DNA of 64,000 nucleotides from assembly GCF_009936375.1 (NCBI RefSeq), contig NZ_AP022335.1, positions 1-64,000 of the forward strand, in the 5' to 3' direction. This DNA comes from Methylosinus sp. C49 (lineage in GTDB: Bacteria > Pseudomonadota > Alphaproteobacteria > Rhizobiales > Beijerinckiaceae). Shown one piece after another: positions 34,305-43,041 of this stretch. Positions within the stretch are counted from its first letter, which is position 1; every line of letters begins with the position of its first letter. Position numbers and translations under genes: made by a program. The notes under the pieces were generated by a model. It saw only the letters and a list, made by a program, of their open reading frames with translations. It had not been told where the DNA came from and ran no database searches.

Positions 34305-36584
34305 TCAGAATGCCCATTTCATCCCGGCGTAGACCGCGCGGCCATAGCCCGGATAAAAGGCCGCCGGATTCGACGCGCGCGCGTCGATGATCGTCGTCAC
34401 ATCGCTGATGTAGTGGCGATCGGTGAGATTGCGCGCATCGATATAGAAGGTGAGCCCATAGGGCAGCTTCATGCCCGCCTGAACGCCGAGCAGCACATAG
34501 CCGGGCGTCTGCAGCGTGTGCATGTAATCGACGTAAGACCCTTCTGGAACCCAATCGATCGACGGCGCGACATAGAGCCCGTCCGGCCGGCTGTAGGCGA
34601 GCGTCGTGCGCAGCACATGGCGCGGAACGCCGGCCAGCGGATTGTTTCCGTAATTGGCGTCGCCGACGAAGCGGAAGTCGCTCCATGTCCAGACTTGGCT
34701 CAGCTTCAGCACATCATCGGGCGCGGTGATGTTGCGCCACAAATCGACGCTGGCGGCGAGCTCGACGCCCTGATGCATGGTGCGCTTGGCGTTGAACGTC
34801 GTCGCCGGCACGCCCGCGCCGGGATTGGTGCTGAACTTCAGCAATTCGTCCTGCAGCTCGGTATGGTAGAAAGTCACGTCCCAGGCGAAGCGATCCCATT
34901 TGCCGCGCGAGCCGATCTCCCCCGTCCAGGCCTTTTGCGATGCGAGCGGCGTGAAGGAGGCGCCGGGCGTCGGCGGAAAGAAGCCCTGCGTCAGATCGAC
35001 GAAATCGGGAACGTCGCGGCTGCCGGTCATATCGGCGAAGAATTGAATCTCCGGGGTCGGCTGGAACATTAGTCCGACCTTGGGCACGATGCCGCGATAA
35101 TTCTTTTCCGTGTGATTGGCGAGCGGCTCATAGGGAATGCCGCCGATCACGGAATAGCGCCGATCGTCGCTGAAGATTTTTGCGCCGAACATCAGAGCGA
35201 GCTGCGGCGCGATATAGAAGCGATCCTCGAAATAGGCCTCGAGATTGAGCGCCGCCATGCGGTTGTTGCGGATCTGCGCGCTCAGCCCCGGATTGATGAA
35301 GGTTCCGCAGAAGCCGAAGCAGGAGCCCGCGGCGCCGAATTGCGCGAGGCCGTTGAAGGAATAGGGCGGGAAGGAATAGGCCGCATTGGCGAAATTGGCC
35401 GGTATCGCGCCATAGGGATTGAACTTCGCGCCATTGTAATTGGAATACCAATTATCGGTGGAGCCGCCGCCCCAGACGCGCCCGCCGACTGTCAGCTCGT
35501 TTCTGTGGCCGGCGATCTCGAATTTCGTCGTGAGCTTGGGCGCGAAGCCCCAGCTCTCGCCTTCCTGCTCGATGACGACGAAGATCGGATGATAGAGGTA
35601 ATTGTGAATGAACCAGCTGTCGACGTCGATGCGGCCTATGTCCGTTTCGAACGTCGTCTTGTTGGAGATGCGCTGATTGCGGACATTGCGCGCTTGATCG
35701 GCGCCGAAGCCATCCGCGCCGAAGCCGGCGATATAGGGCAGCGTCGCGAGCGTCGGATTGCTGCGCGCATTGTTCAGCGTCAGCGTGCCCGGCAATTGCT
35801 GATTCGTGTCATAGACGCCGAAGTAGAAGCGCGTCTCGATATTATTGGAGAATCGATAGCCGATATTGCCGTTGATCTGCACATAGTCGGATTGCGAATG
35901 GGTGCGGAACCCGTCCGAATGCGAGAAGGTTCCGTTGACGAGGAAATCGAAGTCGCCGATGACGCGCGAGATTTGCGCCTGTCCGCGAATGGAGCCGAAG
36001 CTGCCGCCGTCGATCGCGAGCATGTTGGGCGCGAGCGCCGTGCGCGCGGTGGGCGAGACGAAATTGATCGCGCCGCCCAATGTCGAGGAGCCGAAGGAGA
36101 GCGCGTTGCCGCCCTTATAGACCTCGATCGAGCGGAAATATTTGGGGTCGATCTCGTAGAAATCGCCGCCGCCGTCGGCATAGTTCATCGGTATGCCGTC
36201 CTGCAGCAGCTCGAAGCCGCGCAGATGATAATCGCGCGTGATGTTCGAGCCGCGCATGGAGAGGCGCAGCTCTTGCCCGTAGCGCGTATCGACGAAGACG
36301 CCGGGGACGTCCTTCAGCGCGTCGCGCAGATCGGCGATATGGCGCGTCTGCATTTCCGGCGCGGCGGCGTCGACGAAAGCGACCGAGCCGACAGTCTGCT
36401 CGATGCGGCGCTTTTGCTCCGCGACCGAGGGAGCGGTGAGCGAGCCAGTCTGCGGCGCCGCATTGGCGGAGCGCGCATCGGAGCCGATGTCGATCGGCGG
36501 CAGCGCTGATTGCGCAAAGGCTGCGGGAGCGGCGAGAAGAAGCGCGCCGGCGGCGACGCCGCGCGAAAGAAGGCTGCGATACAT
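34305..36584 (-). CDS. TonB-dependent receptor of the copper-uptake-type operon
   Basis: The protein has 759 residues from ATG 36584 after AGGAGA. A signal peptide (GVAAGALLLAAPAAFAQ) is followed by the plug (HIADLRDALKDVPGVFVDTR; LRLSMRGSNITRDYHLRGFE; IDPKYFRSIEVYKGGNALSFG) and a barrel ending AVYAGMKWAF. It resembles the FecA/OprC-like group without an STN domain. A Cys pair in one loop (SCFGFCGTF) may form a disulfide. It follows, on the same strand, a CCxxC protein, a hydrolase and a copper-uptake-associated protein, so copper or a copper chelate is the likely ligand (inferred from context). Confidence 0.85.
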   Translation of the reverse strand: MYRSLLSRGVAAGALLLAAPAAFAQSALPPIDIGSDARSANAAPQTGSLTAPSVAEQKRRIEQTVGSVAFVDAAAPEMQTRHIADLRDALKDVPGVFVDTRYGQELRLSMRGSNITRDYHLRGFELLQDGIPMNYADGGGDFYEIDPKYFRSIEVYKGGNALSFGSSTLGGAINFVSPTARTALAPNMLAIDGGSFGSIRGQAQISRVIGDFDFLVNGTFSHSDGFRTHSQSDYVQINGNIGYRFSNNIETRFYFGVYDTNQQLPGTLTLNNARSNPTLATLPYIAGFGADGFGADQARNVRNQRISNKTTFETDIGRIDVDSWFIHNYLYHPIFVVIEQEGESWGFAPKLTTKFEIAGHRNELTVGGRVWGGGSTDNWYSNYNGAKFNPYGAIPANFANAAYSFPPYSFNGLAQFGAAGSCFGFCGTFINPGLSAQIRNNRMAALNLEAYFEDRFYIAPQLALMFGAKIFSDDRRYSVIGGIPYEPLANHTEKNYRGIVPKVGLMFQPTPEIQFFADMTGSRDVPDFVDLTQGFFPPTPGASFTPLASQKAWTGEIGSRGKWDRFAWDVTFYHTELQDELLKFSTNPGAGVPATTFNAKRTMHQGVELAASVDLWRNITAPDDVLKLSQVWTWSDFRFVGDANYGNNPLAGVPRHVLRTTLAYSRPDGLYVAPSIDWVPEGSYVDYMHTLQTPGYVLLGVQAGMKLPYGLTFYIDARNLTDRHYISDVTTIIDARASNPAAFYPGYGRAVYAGMKWAF

Positions 36585-36658
36585 AGAGTTTCTCCTGAGA
36601 CGGCGTCGCGCCGTTCGAAGCCAAGTCGGAACGCGGCTTTCGCCGCATGGCGTTGCTG

Positions 36659-37066
36659 TCAGGAGAAAAGTGGCGGCGCGCGTGACGACCAGGATGTCGT
36701 CCAGCCGATCGGCGCAGGTCGTGGGCGATCTGCGGTCGCGCGGATCGGCGTCGCATGCGCGTCGGCGCCCAGAGCCGTGACGATGAAGGAGCCGATGACG
36801 GCGACGCCGTCGCGCAGGCTCCATTCGCAGAGCAGGCAGCAATGCGAATGCGCGCCTTCGCCAACGGGCGCCTGGCGATGGTCCTGAGTCGCGCAATCGG
36901 GCGCGGCGAGCGCGATTTCCGACCGCGCATTCGTCGCGAGGGCGAAAGGCGCCGCGGCGAACATCAATTGCAGCAGCAGCGGAAGAACGGCGAGGATCGT
37001 GGCGAGCGCGTGTGAGCGGCGCGCCGCTCCTCGGCCTGCTTCGATCATCCGCTTCGTCTCGTTCAT
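36659..37066 (-). CDS. Small exported CCxxC protein (DUF2946-like)
   Basis: The protein has 135 residues from ATG 37066 after GAGAGGCG. Signal or anchor: ALATILAVLPLLLQLMFAAAPFALA. The cluster AHSHCCLLCEWSLRDG is preceded by a His/Cys-containing stretch (PDCATQDHRQAP). Third member of this small family in the window. A TetR-type palindrome lies at 37115-37129, about 50 bases upstream of the start. It is followed after 74 bases by the TonB receptor, most likely in one transcript. Confidence 0.65.
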   Translation of the reverse strand: MNETKRMIEAGRGAARRSHALATILAVLPLLLQLMFAAAPFALATNARSEIALAAPDCATQDHRQAPVGEGAHSHCCLLCEWSLRDGVAVIGSFIVTALGADAHATPIRATADRPRPAPIGWTTSWSSRAPPLFS

Positions 37067-37114
37067 TCGCCTCTCGCGCCGCGCGAACCGTCGCTCGGTT
37101 CCGCTTTCGTTTTC

Positions 37115-37129
37115 TTGGTAACTGACCAA
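37115..37129. promoter_or_regulatory. Candidate TetR operator, copy 1
   Basis: TTGGTAACTGACCAA has outer arms TTGGT/ACCAA identical to the copy at 38606-38620; only three central bases differ. It lies 49 bases before the start of the CCxxC protein gene. The repetition of the same dyad at both promoters of one gene cluster supports a shared repressor, most simply the TetR protein encoded at 38745. Confidence 0.65.
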
Positions 37130-37208
37130 TAGTCGCGAGGCAAGCCGAAGCGACCGCCTGCGTTGCTCGCTACGGAGATTTCCGAAGGTTGTGACCTCGA
37201 GGACACAG

Positions 37209-38105
37209 TCATGCGCGTCCGAGGCGCAGGCCGGCGGCGAAGGATTCGATCGCTGCGGCGACGACGTCCGGCCGATCGACGGCGACGAAATGGCGGGCCT
37301 CGCGCAAGAGCAGGACGGAGGCTTTCGGCGCCTTGGCGAGCAGGCCGGCGTAAAAGGCCGATATCTCTTCTTCGCTGCGGCCGGCGAGGTAGGAATCGGT
37401 CGCCGCCAGAGCGAGCAGAGGCGCGTCGAGCCGCGCGAGCTCGGGCCGCAGATCGGCCGACAGCATCTCGACGACATAAGCGGCGGTCGCGGCGGGATCG
37501 CTGCGCGCGGCGCGCTCGGCGAAACGCTCGGCCTGCCGCGAATCATTCATGCGCGCGGCGAGAAAGCCGCGCAGCGTCTCTCGAAAGCGGACAGGATCGT
37601 CGGCGCCGGCGGAAAATTGCGCGGCGAGGCGCTGCGCGGCGCCTGCGCGCTCCTCGGCCGTCGCGCCGGCGAGGGCGGGGAAGACCGGGTAGCCGTCCAG
37701 AGTGACAACCCCGCCGAACAGCTCGGGATGCGCCGCTGCGGTCTGCAGCGCGATGAAGGCGCCGAGGCTATGGCCGACGAGGAGCGGCCGCTTCAGACGG
37801 CGCTCGGCCACATAGGCGGCGATGTCGGCGCAAATGCGCGGGATCATCGGCGTCTCGATCGGCGTACGGCCGTCGAAGCCCGGTAGCGTCAAAGCGTGAA
37901 TCGAAAAGCGCGGGGAAAGCCGGCGGGCGATCTCCTCCAGCGCCCAGGCGCCGCAGGCGAGGCCCGGGATCAGCACAAGAGGCTCGCCGGCCCCGCTCTG
38001 CTCTATAGAGAGAATGCCGAATTGCGTCGCGGCGCCGGCGAGAGCAGGCGCGGCGGCGAGAAGGCTCGTTCCGGCGAGCAACGCGCGTCGGCTGAGCGTG
38101 GTCAT
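37209..38105 (-). CDS. Exported alpha/beta hydrolase
   Basis: The protein has 298 residues from ATG 38105, overlapping the previous gene by 4 bases (ATGA). A Tat-like signal (LSRRALLAGTSLLAAAPALA) is followed by the hydrolase fold: oxyanion loop LVLIPGLACGAWAL, nucleophile elbow VGHSLGAFIALQ (Ser in GHSLG), acid region LLALAATDSYLAG and the catalytic His in LLREARHFVAVDRP. Possibly hydrolyses an imported metal chelate in the periplasm, as esterases do for some siderophores; inference from context only. Confidence 0.85.
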   Translation of the reverse strand: MTTLSRRALLAGTSLLAAAPALAGAATQFGILSIEQSGAGEPLVLIPGLACGAWALEEIARRLSPRFSIHALTLPGFDGRTPIETPMIPRICADIAAYVAERRLKRPLLVGHSLGAFIALQTAAAHPELFGGVVTLDGYPVFPALAGATAEERAGAAQRLAAQFSAGADDPVRFRETLRGFLAARMNDSRQAERFAERAARSDPAATAAYVVEMLSADLRPELARLDAPLLALAATDSYLAGRSEEEISAFYAGLLAKAPKASVLLLREARHFVAVDRPDVVAAAIESFAAGLRLGRA

Positions 38106-38575
38106 GGAATCGGGCGATGATGCGGGTCGAGCGGCGTATGGCCGCCGGCGGCGTCCACGGCGACCACGCCGTTGAATCGCGACATGCGCTCGAGCAGGGC
38201 GGGGGAGAGCCGGCGCTCCGCCGTCGCCAGCGAGGCGGCCAGCGACTCGGCGCGGGGCCGCGCGAGGCCGAGCTTTTCGAGCGAGGCGCTCTGCTTCAAC
38301 GCGTCGCCGGCGCAGAGCGAAATCTCCCATTTGCCGTCCTTACGGCGCAGCAGCGCGCGACCGCCTTGCTCGCCCTGCGCCCAATCCGCGATGGCGATGT
38401 CGCCGTCGACGACGATCGGCTCCACGGCGAGCGGCGAGTCGGGACGGTCGAAGGTTTGCATGAGGAGATGTTTCACGCCGGCTTCGTCATCGCCGGCCGC
38501 CGCGACGGCGACGTTCGCGCCGAGGAGCAGAGAAAAAAGCGCCGCGCCGCATCTGGCTCTCCGAAAAAAACGCAT
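38102..38575 (-). CDS. Copper-uptake-system-associated protein (exported)
   Basis: The protein has 157 residues from ATG 38575 after GGGGGCGAG. Signal peptide: CGAALFSLLLGANVAVAAA. The mature part follows a pattern that I recall for proteins annotated as copper uptake system-associated: VKHLLMQTFDRPDSPLAVEP, IAIADWAQGEQGGRALLRRK, WEISLCAGDALKQSASLEKLG and LSPALLERMSRFNGVV. Function is unknown beyond the association. First gene of the operon; the TetR-type palindrome at 38606-38620 lies 31 bases upstream. Confidence 0.75.
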   Translation of the reverse strand: MRFFRRARCGAALFSLLLGANVAVAAAGDDEAGVKHLLMQTFDRPDSPLAVEPIVVDGDIAIADWAQGEQGGRALLRRKDGKWEISLCAGDALKQSASLEKLGLARPRAESLAASLATAERRLSPALLERMSRFNGVVAVDAAGGHTPLDPHHRPIP

Positions 38576-38605
38576 CTCGCCCCCCATTTCGATCGTCGGA
38601 AAATA

Positions 38606-38620
38606 TTGGTAAGTTACCAA
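38606..38620. promoter_or_regulatory. Candidate TetR operator, copy 2
   Basis: TTGGTAAGTTACCAA is a perfect 7-bp-arm palindrome around one base, in the divergent region between the copper-uptake-associated gene (31 bases away) and the TetR gene (125 bases away). It could repress both. See the near copy at 37115-37129. Confidence 0.72.
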
Positions 38621-38744
38621 CTCGGGTTTGGCAAGCGTTCTATGACGAAAGCTCGGCCGCATGCGAAGACGAGGGCGCGCGCCGCATTGCCCAGACGAGC
38701 AGGTTTTTGGTAGGGAGCCGGCATCGGGCTCGGAAAGATCGGCA

Positions 38745-39284
38745 GTGACGGCGGAAATCAGCGTCAGACAGCGGATATTGAACGCCGCGCTCGACATCGT
38801 CGAAAAAGACGGCGTCGAGGCGCTGACCCAGCCGCGCGTCGCCAAGGCCGCGGGCGTGCGGCAGTCGCATCTCACTTATTATTTTCCGCGAAAGGCCGAT
38901 CTCTTCGTCGCTCTGCTGCAGGCCTCGCATGATCGCGCCGAGCGCGCGGGCGCCGCCGAGGAGGCCGACGAGCTTTTCGACACGCTGCGCAATCTCATGC
39001 TCGGACGCGGGCGGATGCGCTTCTTTCTCGCCATCGTTCTGGGGGCGAGCGAGGAGGATGAGCTGCGGCCGATCCTCGCCGCCCATGCGCAGGGGTTGAC
39101 GCGCCGCGTCGCCGCATATTTCGGGCGAGAGGCGGATGATCCTGCGGCTGCCGGCTTCGTCGATCGGCTGCGTGGTCTCGGCCTGCGGGCGCTGCTCGAG
39201 CCCGGCCTCGCAGAGATCGAGACGGGTGAATTGGAGCGGCTCGCAGCCGAATTCGGCCTCTGCCGCTCGAATCCCAGAGCTTGA
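38745..39284 (+). CDS. TetR-family transcriptional regulator
   Basis: The protein has 179 residues from GTG 38745; an in-frame ATG at 38661 is possible but gives a non-conserved leader. N-terminal HTH: ISVRQRILNAALDIVEKDGV, LTQPRVAKAAGVRQSHLTYY, FPRKADLFVALL. C-terminal ligand domain with helices around FDTLRNLMLGRGRMRFFLAI. Divergent from the copper-uptake-type operon, with a perfect palindrome in the shared region. Effector unknown; a copper complex or an imported ligand is possible. Confidence 0.88.
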   Translation: MTAEISVRQRILNAALDIVEKDGVEALTQPRVAKAAGVRQSHLTYYFPRKADLFVALLQASHDRAERAGAAEEADELFDTLRNLMLGRGRMRFFLAIVLGASEEDELRPILAAHAQGLTRRVAAYFGREADDPAAAGFVDRLRGLGLRALLEPGLAEIETGELERLAAEFGLCRSNPRA

Positions 39285-39289
39285 AGATT

Positions 39290-39725
39290 CGGCGTCAATT
39301 TTTCTGAAGCTCGGCTCTCGTGCTTTGGATGCGCCGAGCGCGACCATCTCTGGAGCATGGATTTGGCATGAGGGCGGCGCTTTCTTCGGTGTGCCGATCT
39401 CCAATTTTTTCGGGTGGTTCTCGACTTCGTGGCTGTTCTTTCGGGCCTATCTCTCTATCTGCGTGGACGAGAGCGGGCGCTGGATTCAGCCCGTGCGCAG
39501 AGCCCCGAGTTTCGGGTGGCCGCCGTCTTGCTTTATGTGAGCGCCGGTCTCACTCATGTGACGCCGTGGCTAATCGGAGCGGGCGGAGATACGGTCGACG
39601 GCGCCGGTCGTGTTTGGCGCATCGATGACATTCGGGAAAGCACCGTCGCCGTCATGCTATTCACGATGCTCTTCTCATCCACACTCGCGTTGCTGCGCAT
39701 CGGGCGCGAGCACGCTGGCTCCGCA
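39290..39725 (+). pseudogene. Carotenoid biosynthesis (DUF422/CruF-like) protein remnant
   Basis: Frame 1 reads SGAWIWHEGGAFFGVPISNF and then FGWFSTSWLFFRAYLS, the W-x-W...G-x-FFGVPxxNFxGW signature of DUF422. Near 39455 the frame shifts, and the other frame continues LYLRGRERALDSA, VAAVLLYVSAGLTHVTPWLI and AVMLFTMLFSSTLALLRI. The N-terminal half is missing. A 5'-truncated, frameshifted dead gene next to the inverted repeat. Confidence 0.6.
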
Positions 39726-39962
39726 AACGAGTCCTCCGCGCTTTGTGGTTTTCACCTGCGCGCCGTCGCCGCATTTGCTGACGAACTTCGCAATCAACGA
39801 GGCATTTCTCGAGAGAATTACGGCGACGGACCTTGAAAATGGCAATTCGCGCCCCCGGATTCGATAGGCGGCGGCGTGCCTGCGTTGCGCCAAAACCTCC
39901 GACGCCACGCGGGGAACCCACGCGAGTCGATTGCCCAGATTTGGTCCGACATACTCCATCCA

Positions 39963-41078
39963 TCAGATGACAGCCCACGCTCTGTATCGCCCGCGCCCGG
40001 TCAGCTCGCGAAGGTTCGACGAGAGTTCGTCGATCATCGTAGTGGCGGCTTGTTGAGAGACCCGAAGCTCCTTGGCGGCGAGAGGGACGGTGACGACCGG
40101 CGAAGCGAGACACAATTCGACGAGCTGCGGCATCTTCGAATTGGTTCTTCGGCCTTTGCATTTTCTGAGCAGGAGCTCGCGCGCGAGCGTCAATCTGTCG
40201 AGTTCCTTCGAGTCCGCCGTCGCCATCGCTTCGACCGCACAGGCGAATGCGATCAATCGAGTTTCCAAATCATCCCGGCCGACTCGACGATATTTGGCCT
40301 GTCGAAATCCAGAATGCAGCGCGGTGAGATGATGTCGAGTCTTTCCACGGGATCGGAGCAAGGCCGCGGCGAGCAAGGGGCCGAGCCAAGCGCTGCGCTG
40401 CAGCGGCTCGATCTCCTCCCAAGCATCGAGCGCGACGCTCGCCTCCATCAAAGGCGGAAGGTTCTGGCTGCGGCCTAAACGCTCGCGCCACTCGGCGAGA
40501 CGGGCCTGATCGTCCCAATCTTCGTCGTAGACCAAACCAGAGTCGTCTCGCTTCAGCGGAGCCGGCTGGATTCGCTCTATCGGGCGTGACGTTCGCGCCA
40601 GCAATTCGTCGATTTCGGCGAATTCTCCTGTAATGATCGTCTCACCGTCCTCATCATCCAGCTCTCCATCCGCCGCTTCGTTCATGGCGCCCGAACCAGC
40701 GGTTGGCTCAAACGGCGCATCATTCGACCTCCCTGCCCCACGTAGATTGGCGAGGCCCTCGGTCGTCAACGCCCAGGCCGGTTCGCGATCGGCTATGCGA
40801 CGACGCGTGAGTAGAACGGCGTGGGCCCGCACGAGCTCGTGCGTCGGCGTGCGCACGTCCATTCCGGCGTCATGAAGCACGAGGTCTTCGAGCTGCACGA
40901 ATTCGCCCGCGCGCCACAAGGCGGCGCAGGCGTCGTGGAAATGCGCGCGAAGAATGAACGCTTCGGCGACGGGACTGGAGCGAAGCCGCTCGTCGAAACG
41001 CGCGAGGGCGTCCGACGCGCTCTCAAAGGGCGCCTGCAGAGGCTCGAATGAAACCAAGCCGGGAAGAGCTAATCCCAT
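39963..41078 (-). CDS. RHE_PE00001/DUF1612-type protein with C-terminal HTH, copy 1
   Basis: The protein has 371 residues. The N-terminal part (LQAPFESASDALARFDERL) contains the conserved HFHDACAALWRAGEFVQLED and THELVRAHAVLLTRRRIAD; a central acidic region is followed by WRERLGRSQNLPPLMEAS and AFACAVEAMATADSKELDRL. The C-terminal HTH is SPVVTVPLAAKELRVSQQAA and ELTGRGRYRAWAVI. Proteins of this type occur on rhizobial repABC plasmids, often beside Fic or mobile genes; function unknown, probably DNA-binding. It is about 90% identical by eye to the copy at 52457-53572, in the opposite direction. Confidence 0.75.
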   Translation of the reverse strand: MGLALPGLVSFEPLQAPFESASDALARFDERLRSSPVAEAFILRAHFHDACAALWRAGEFVQLEDLVLHDAGMDVRTPTHELVRAHAVLLTRRRIADREPAWALTTEGLANLRGAGRSNDAPFEPTAGSGAMNEAADGELDDEDGETIITGEFAEIDELLARTSRPIERIQPAPLKRDDSGLVYDEDWDDQARLAEWRERLGRSQNLPPLMEASVALDAWEEIEPLQRSAWLGPLLAAALLRSRGKTRHHLTALHSGFRQAKYRRVGRDDLETRLIAFACAVEAMATADSKELDRLTLARELLLRKCKGRRTNSKMPQLVELCLASPVVTVPLAAKELRVSQQAATTMIDELSSNLRELTGRGRYRAWAVI

Positions 41079-41355
41079 TTTAATCCTGCACGAATCGACA
41101 CAATTATCAATTTAGTATGAATATAGCTTGAGTGATAGTAGATACCTTTGTCTGTTTCGTCGCGCTGATCGAAATGCGTCGCCGCGGCTGGCCGAAAGCA
41201 AGCCTCGGAGCGGCTCCAGAGGCGCGCTCTCGGCGCGCAAATCGGTGAAAAGGGCTATTTTGCAAGCCTTTCTTCTGCTCACGACCATGTCGCGGCGGCG
41301 AACTTCAGCCTTCGGATGCGCGTCGAAACGGTCAGTTGTGGATAGTCGTCGGTAG
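39963..41355 (-). repeat. Left arm of a 1.4-kb imperfect inverted repeat
   Basis: The arm holds copy 1 of the RHE_PE00001-type gene plus about 275 bases upstream of it (41079-41355). That upstream stretch matches the one at 52163-52456 in reverse complement, including TAGCTTGAGTGATAG, GATCGAAATGCGTCGCC and CTTCGGATGCG. The upstream part has no supported gene of its own; both copies hold a similar decayed frame. The arms bracket about 10.8 kb with the rep region. Confidence 0.75.
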
Positions 41356-41452
41356 TGTAGCGCTCGGCTTGGCGCCCATGACGCCCTGCCCTGTTTCGAT
41401 CGGCGCGCCGCTTTAACGGCGCTGCAAGCGTTCGACCGATGAGAACCGGTGC

Positions 41453-42886
41453 TCAGGCCGTGTTGGACCAGAACGAAGTCTTCTTGCCGTGCTTGCCGCG
41501 CATCCGCGCCACGAAGGCTTGGTGCGTCTCATGTTCTCCGAAGTCGGGGATATTCGCCGCCAACCCCGCGCATTCCAGCAAATGGCGCGCCGCGTGCTTG
41601 TAGCGGCTGGTTCGACTTTGATCGAGCGCGAATACGATCATGGCGCGCAACGCTAGCGTCGCGGCCAATGGATGCTTTCCGGCCAGGGATTCGGCGACCG
41701 GCGTCAAAATTTCATAGCGATCTCCGTCGAGATCCTGGGAACGCTGTAGGACAAGCTTTGCCGCCCGATCGAGCGCCGGCCATGACGCCAGGAACCACAG
41801 CGCCTGTTGGAAATTGGCGTGGCTTTCGACAATGTCGAGCGCTCTTGTTTCCACCTCGATATCTTCGAAGTCGGGAAGGCGCTTCAAATGCTCGCGTAAA
41901 TGCCGCTCTGACAGAAAGCGCTCGAAGCACGACCAGCGCGCTGATTGTGCGTCTTCGCTTCGTCTCAGCGCGTCGAGCGCATCGATTCGCGCGTCGTCCC
42001 ATTCGAATTCAGGACGGTCGGCGCGCCCCCGCTCGGCGGCCTCCACAATCTGCAGCGCCTCGTCGGCGCGGCCGGCGGAGGTGAGCCGTCGGGAAATTTC
42101 AGCCGCGATCTTCGGGAGCTTCTTCGTTCGTGCGTCATATTGCGCGATGAAGGCGTCGACGGCCCTGCGCGTCGGCGATGTCGCTCAACGCAAACCGGAT
42201 GACGCTGGCCTGATGGCGATTCTGGATATCGTCTTCATATATCGGGCCGCTCGACGACCAGCCGATTTTGCGTCTTTCGTGATAGGCGATTTTTTTCGTC
42301 GGCTCGTTGGACAGCGTGATGAGACGCTGCTTCAAATGCGCGAGACCAGCGTCGCCGAGTGAACCGCTCAACGTGGCGATGAGGTGGTCGTATTGTCCAT
42401 AGTCGTTGGCGAGCAGCGCCTGATATGTGCGGTCGGCCAACTCCACTGCGTTACAACGTGCGGTCTCGGCCAAGCGAGCGAGGTCCTTTGCTCCTTGGTG
42501 AAAAACTCCGATGATCGCGCCGCTACTGTCGTCGCAGCGCGCGAACACCGAAGCGGCGAGCGCTGTGAAGCTCCACATGAGATCGAGCGCATCTTTCGGA
42601 TCCGCCGGTCCGACGTGATCGACGATTGCGCGTCGCTGCGTTTCGAGATCGTCGACGAGGGCGCGGCGTTTCTGCCAATCGATGAAGGCGCTGGACCGGG
42701 AGATTGCGGCGAGGCGTTTGCGAATTTCTCGCGAGGCGTCGGCCGGACTCGGGCGCCGACGAGCGCAAGGCGCAAACGTCGCTTTACGGCAGCGTCGCCA
42801 CTGCTGATTTCCATCAACAGTTCGGCGAGCCGCGCGGCGCCGAGCGCTTCGAGGTTTTGAGCGTTGAGCGTGTTTTTCGACGCCAT
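41453..42886 (-). pseudogene. DUF6880-type protein, two frameshifts
   Basis: Three frames together give a protein of roughly 475 residues. Frame 1: MASKNTLNAQNLEALGAARL and AVKRRLRLALVGA. After a shift near 42752: SPADASREIRKRLAAIS, FIDWQKRRALVDDLETQRRA and DPKDALDLMWSFTALAASVF. After a second shift near 42165: AVDAFIAQYDARTKKLPKIA and onward through HLKRLPDFEDIEVETRALDI to the stop at 41453. Order and motifs match DUF6880 proteins. Either a dead gene or two sequencing errors; the amino-acid pattern is well kept, which argues for recent decay or error. Confidence 0.65.
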
Positions 42887-42987
42887 GAGGGAGTTTATAG
42901 CCGAATCGAGTTTCGCGGAGGCGCCGCAACTGTGACGGGGGCGGTCCGGTGCCGGTTAATTAAGCCGCCTTAAAACCTCAGGTCAAC

Positions 42988-43017
42988 TATTTAAGGGAGC
43001 GCCAAGTTGCTTAAATA
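42988..43017 (+). promoter_or_regulatory. AT-rich inverted repeat before the fic gene
   Basis: TATTTAAG (42988-42995) and CTTAAATA (43010-43017) form an 8-bp dyad with a 14-base spacer, 25 bases before the ATG at 43042, in an AT-rich island (with TTAATTAA just upstream) that stands out from the GC-rich surroundings. Likely promoter/operator for fic. Confidence 0.45.
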
Positions 43018-43041
43018 AGATGCCTGGGTCATGCTGCGCCC

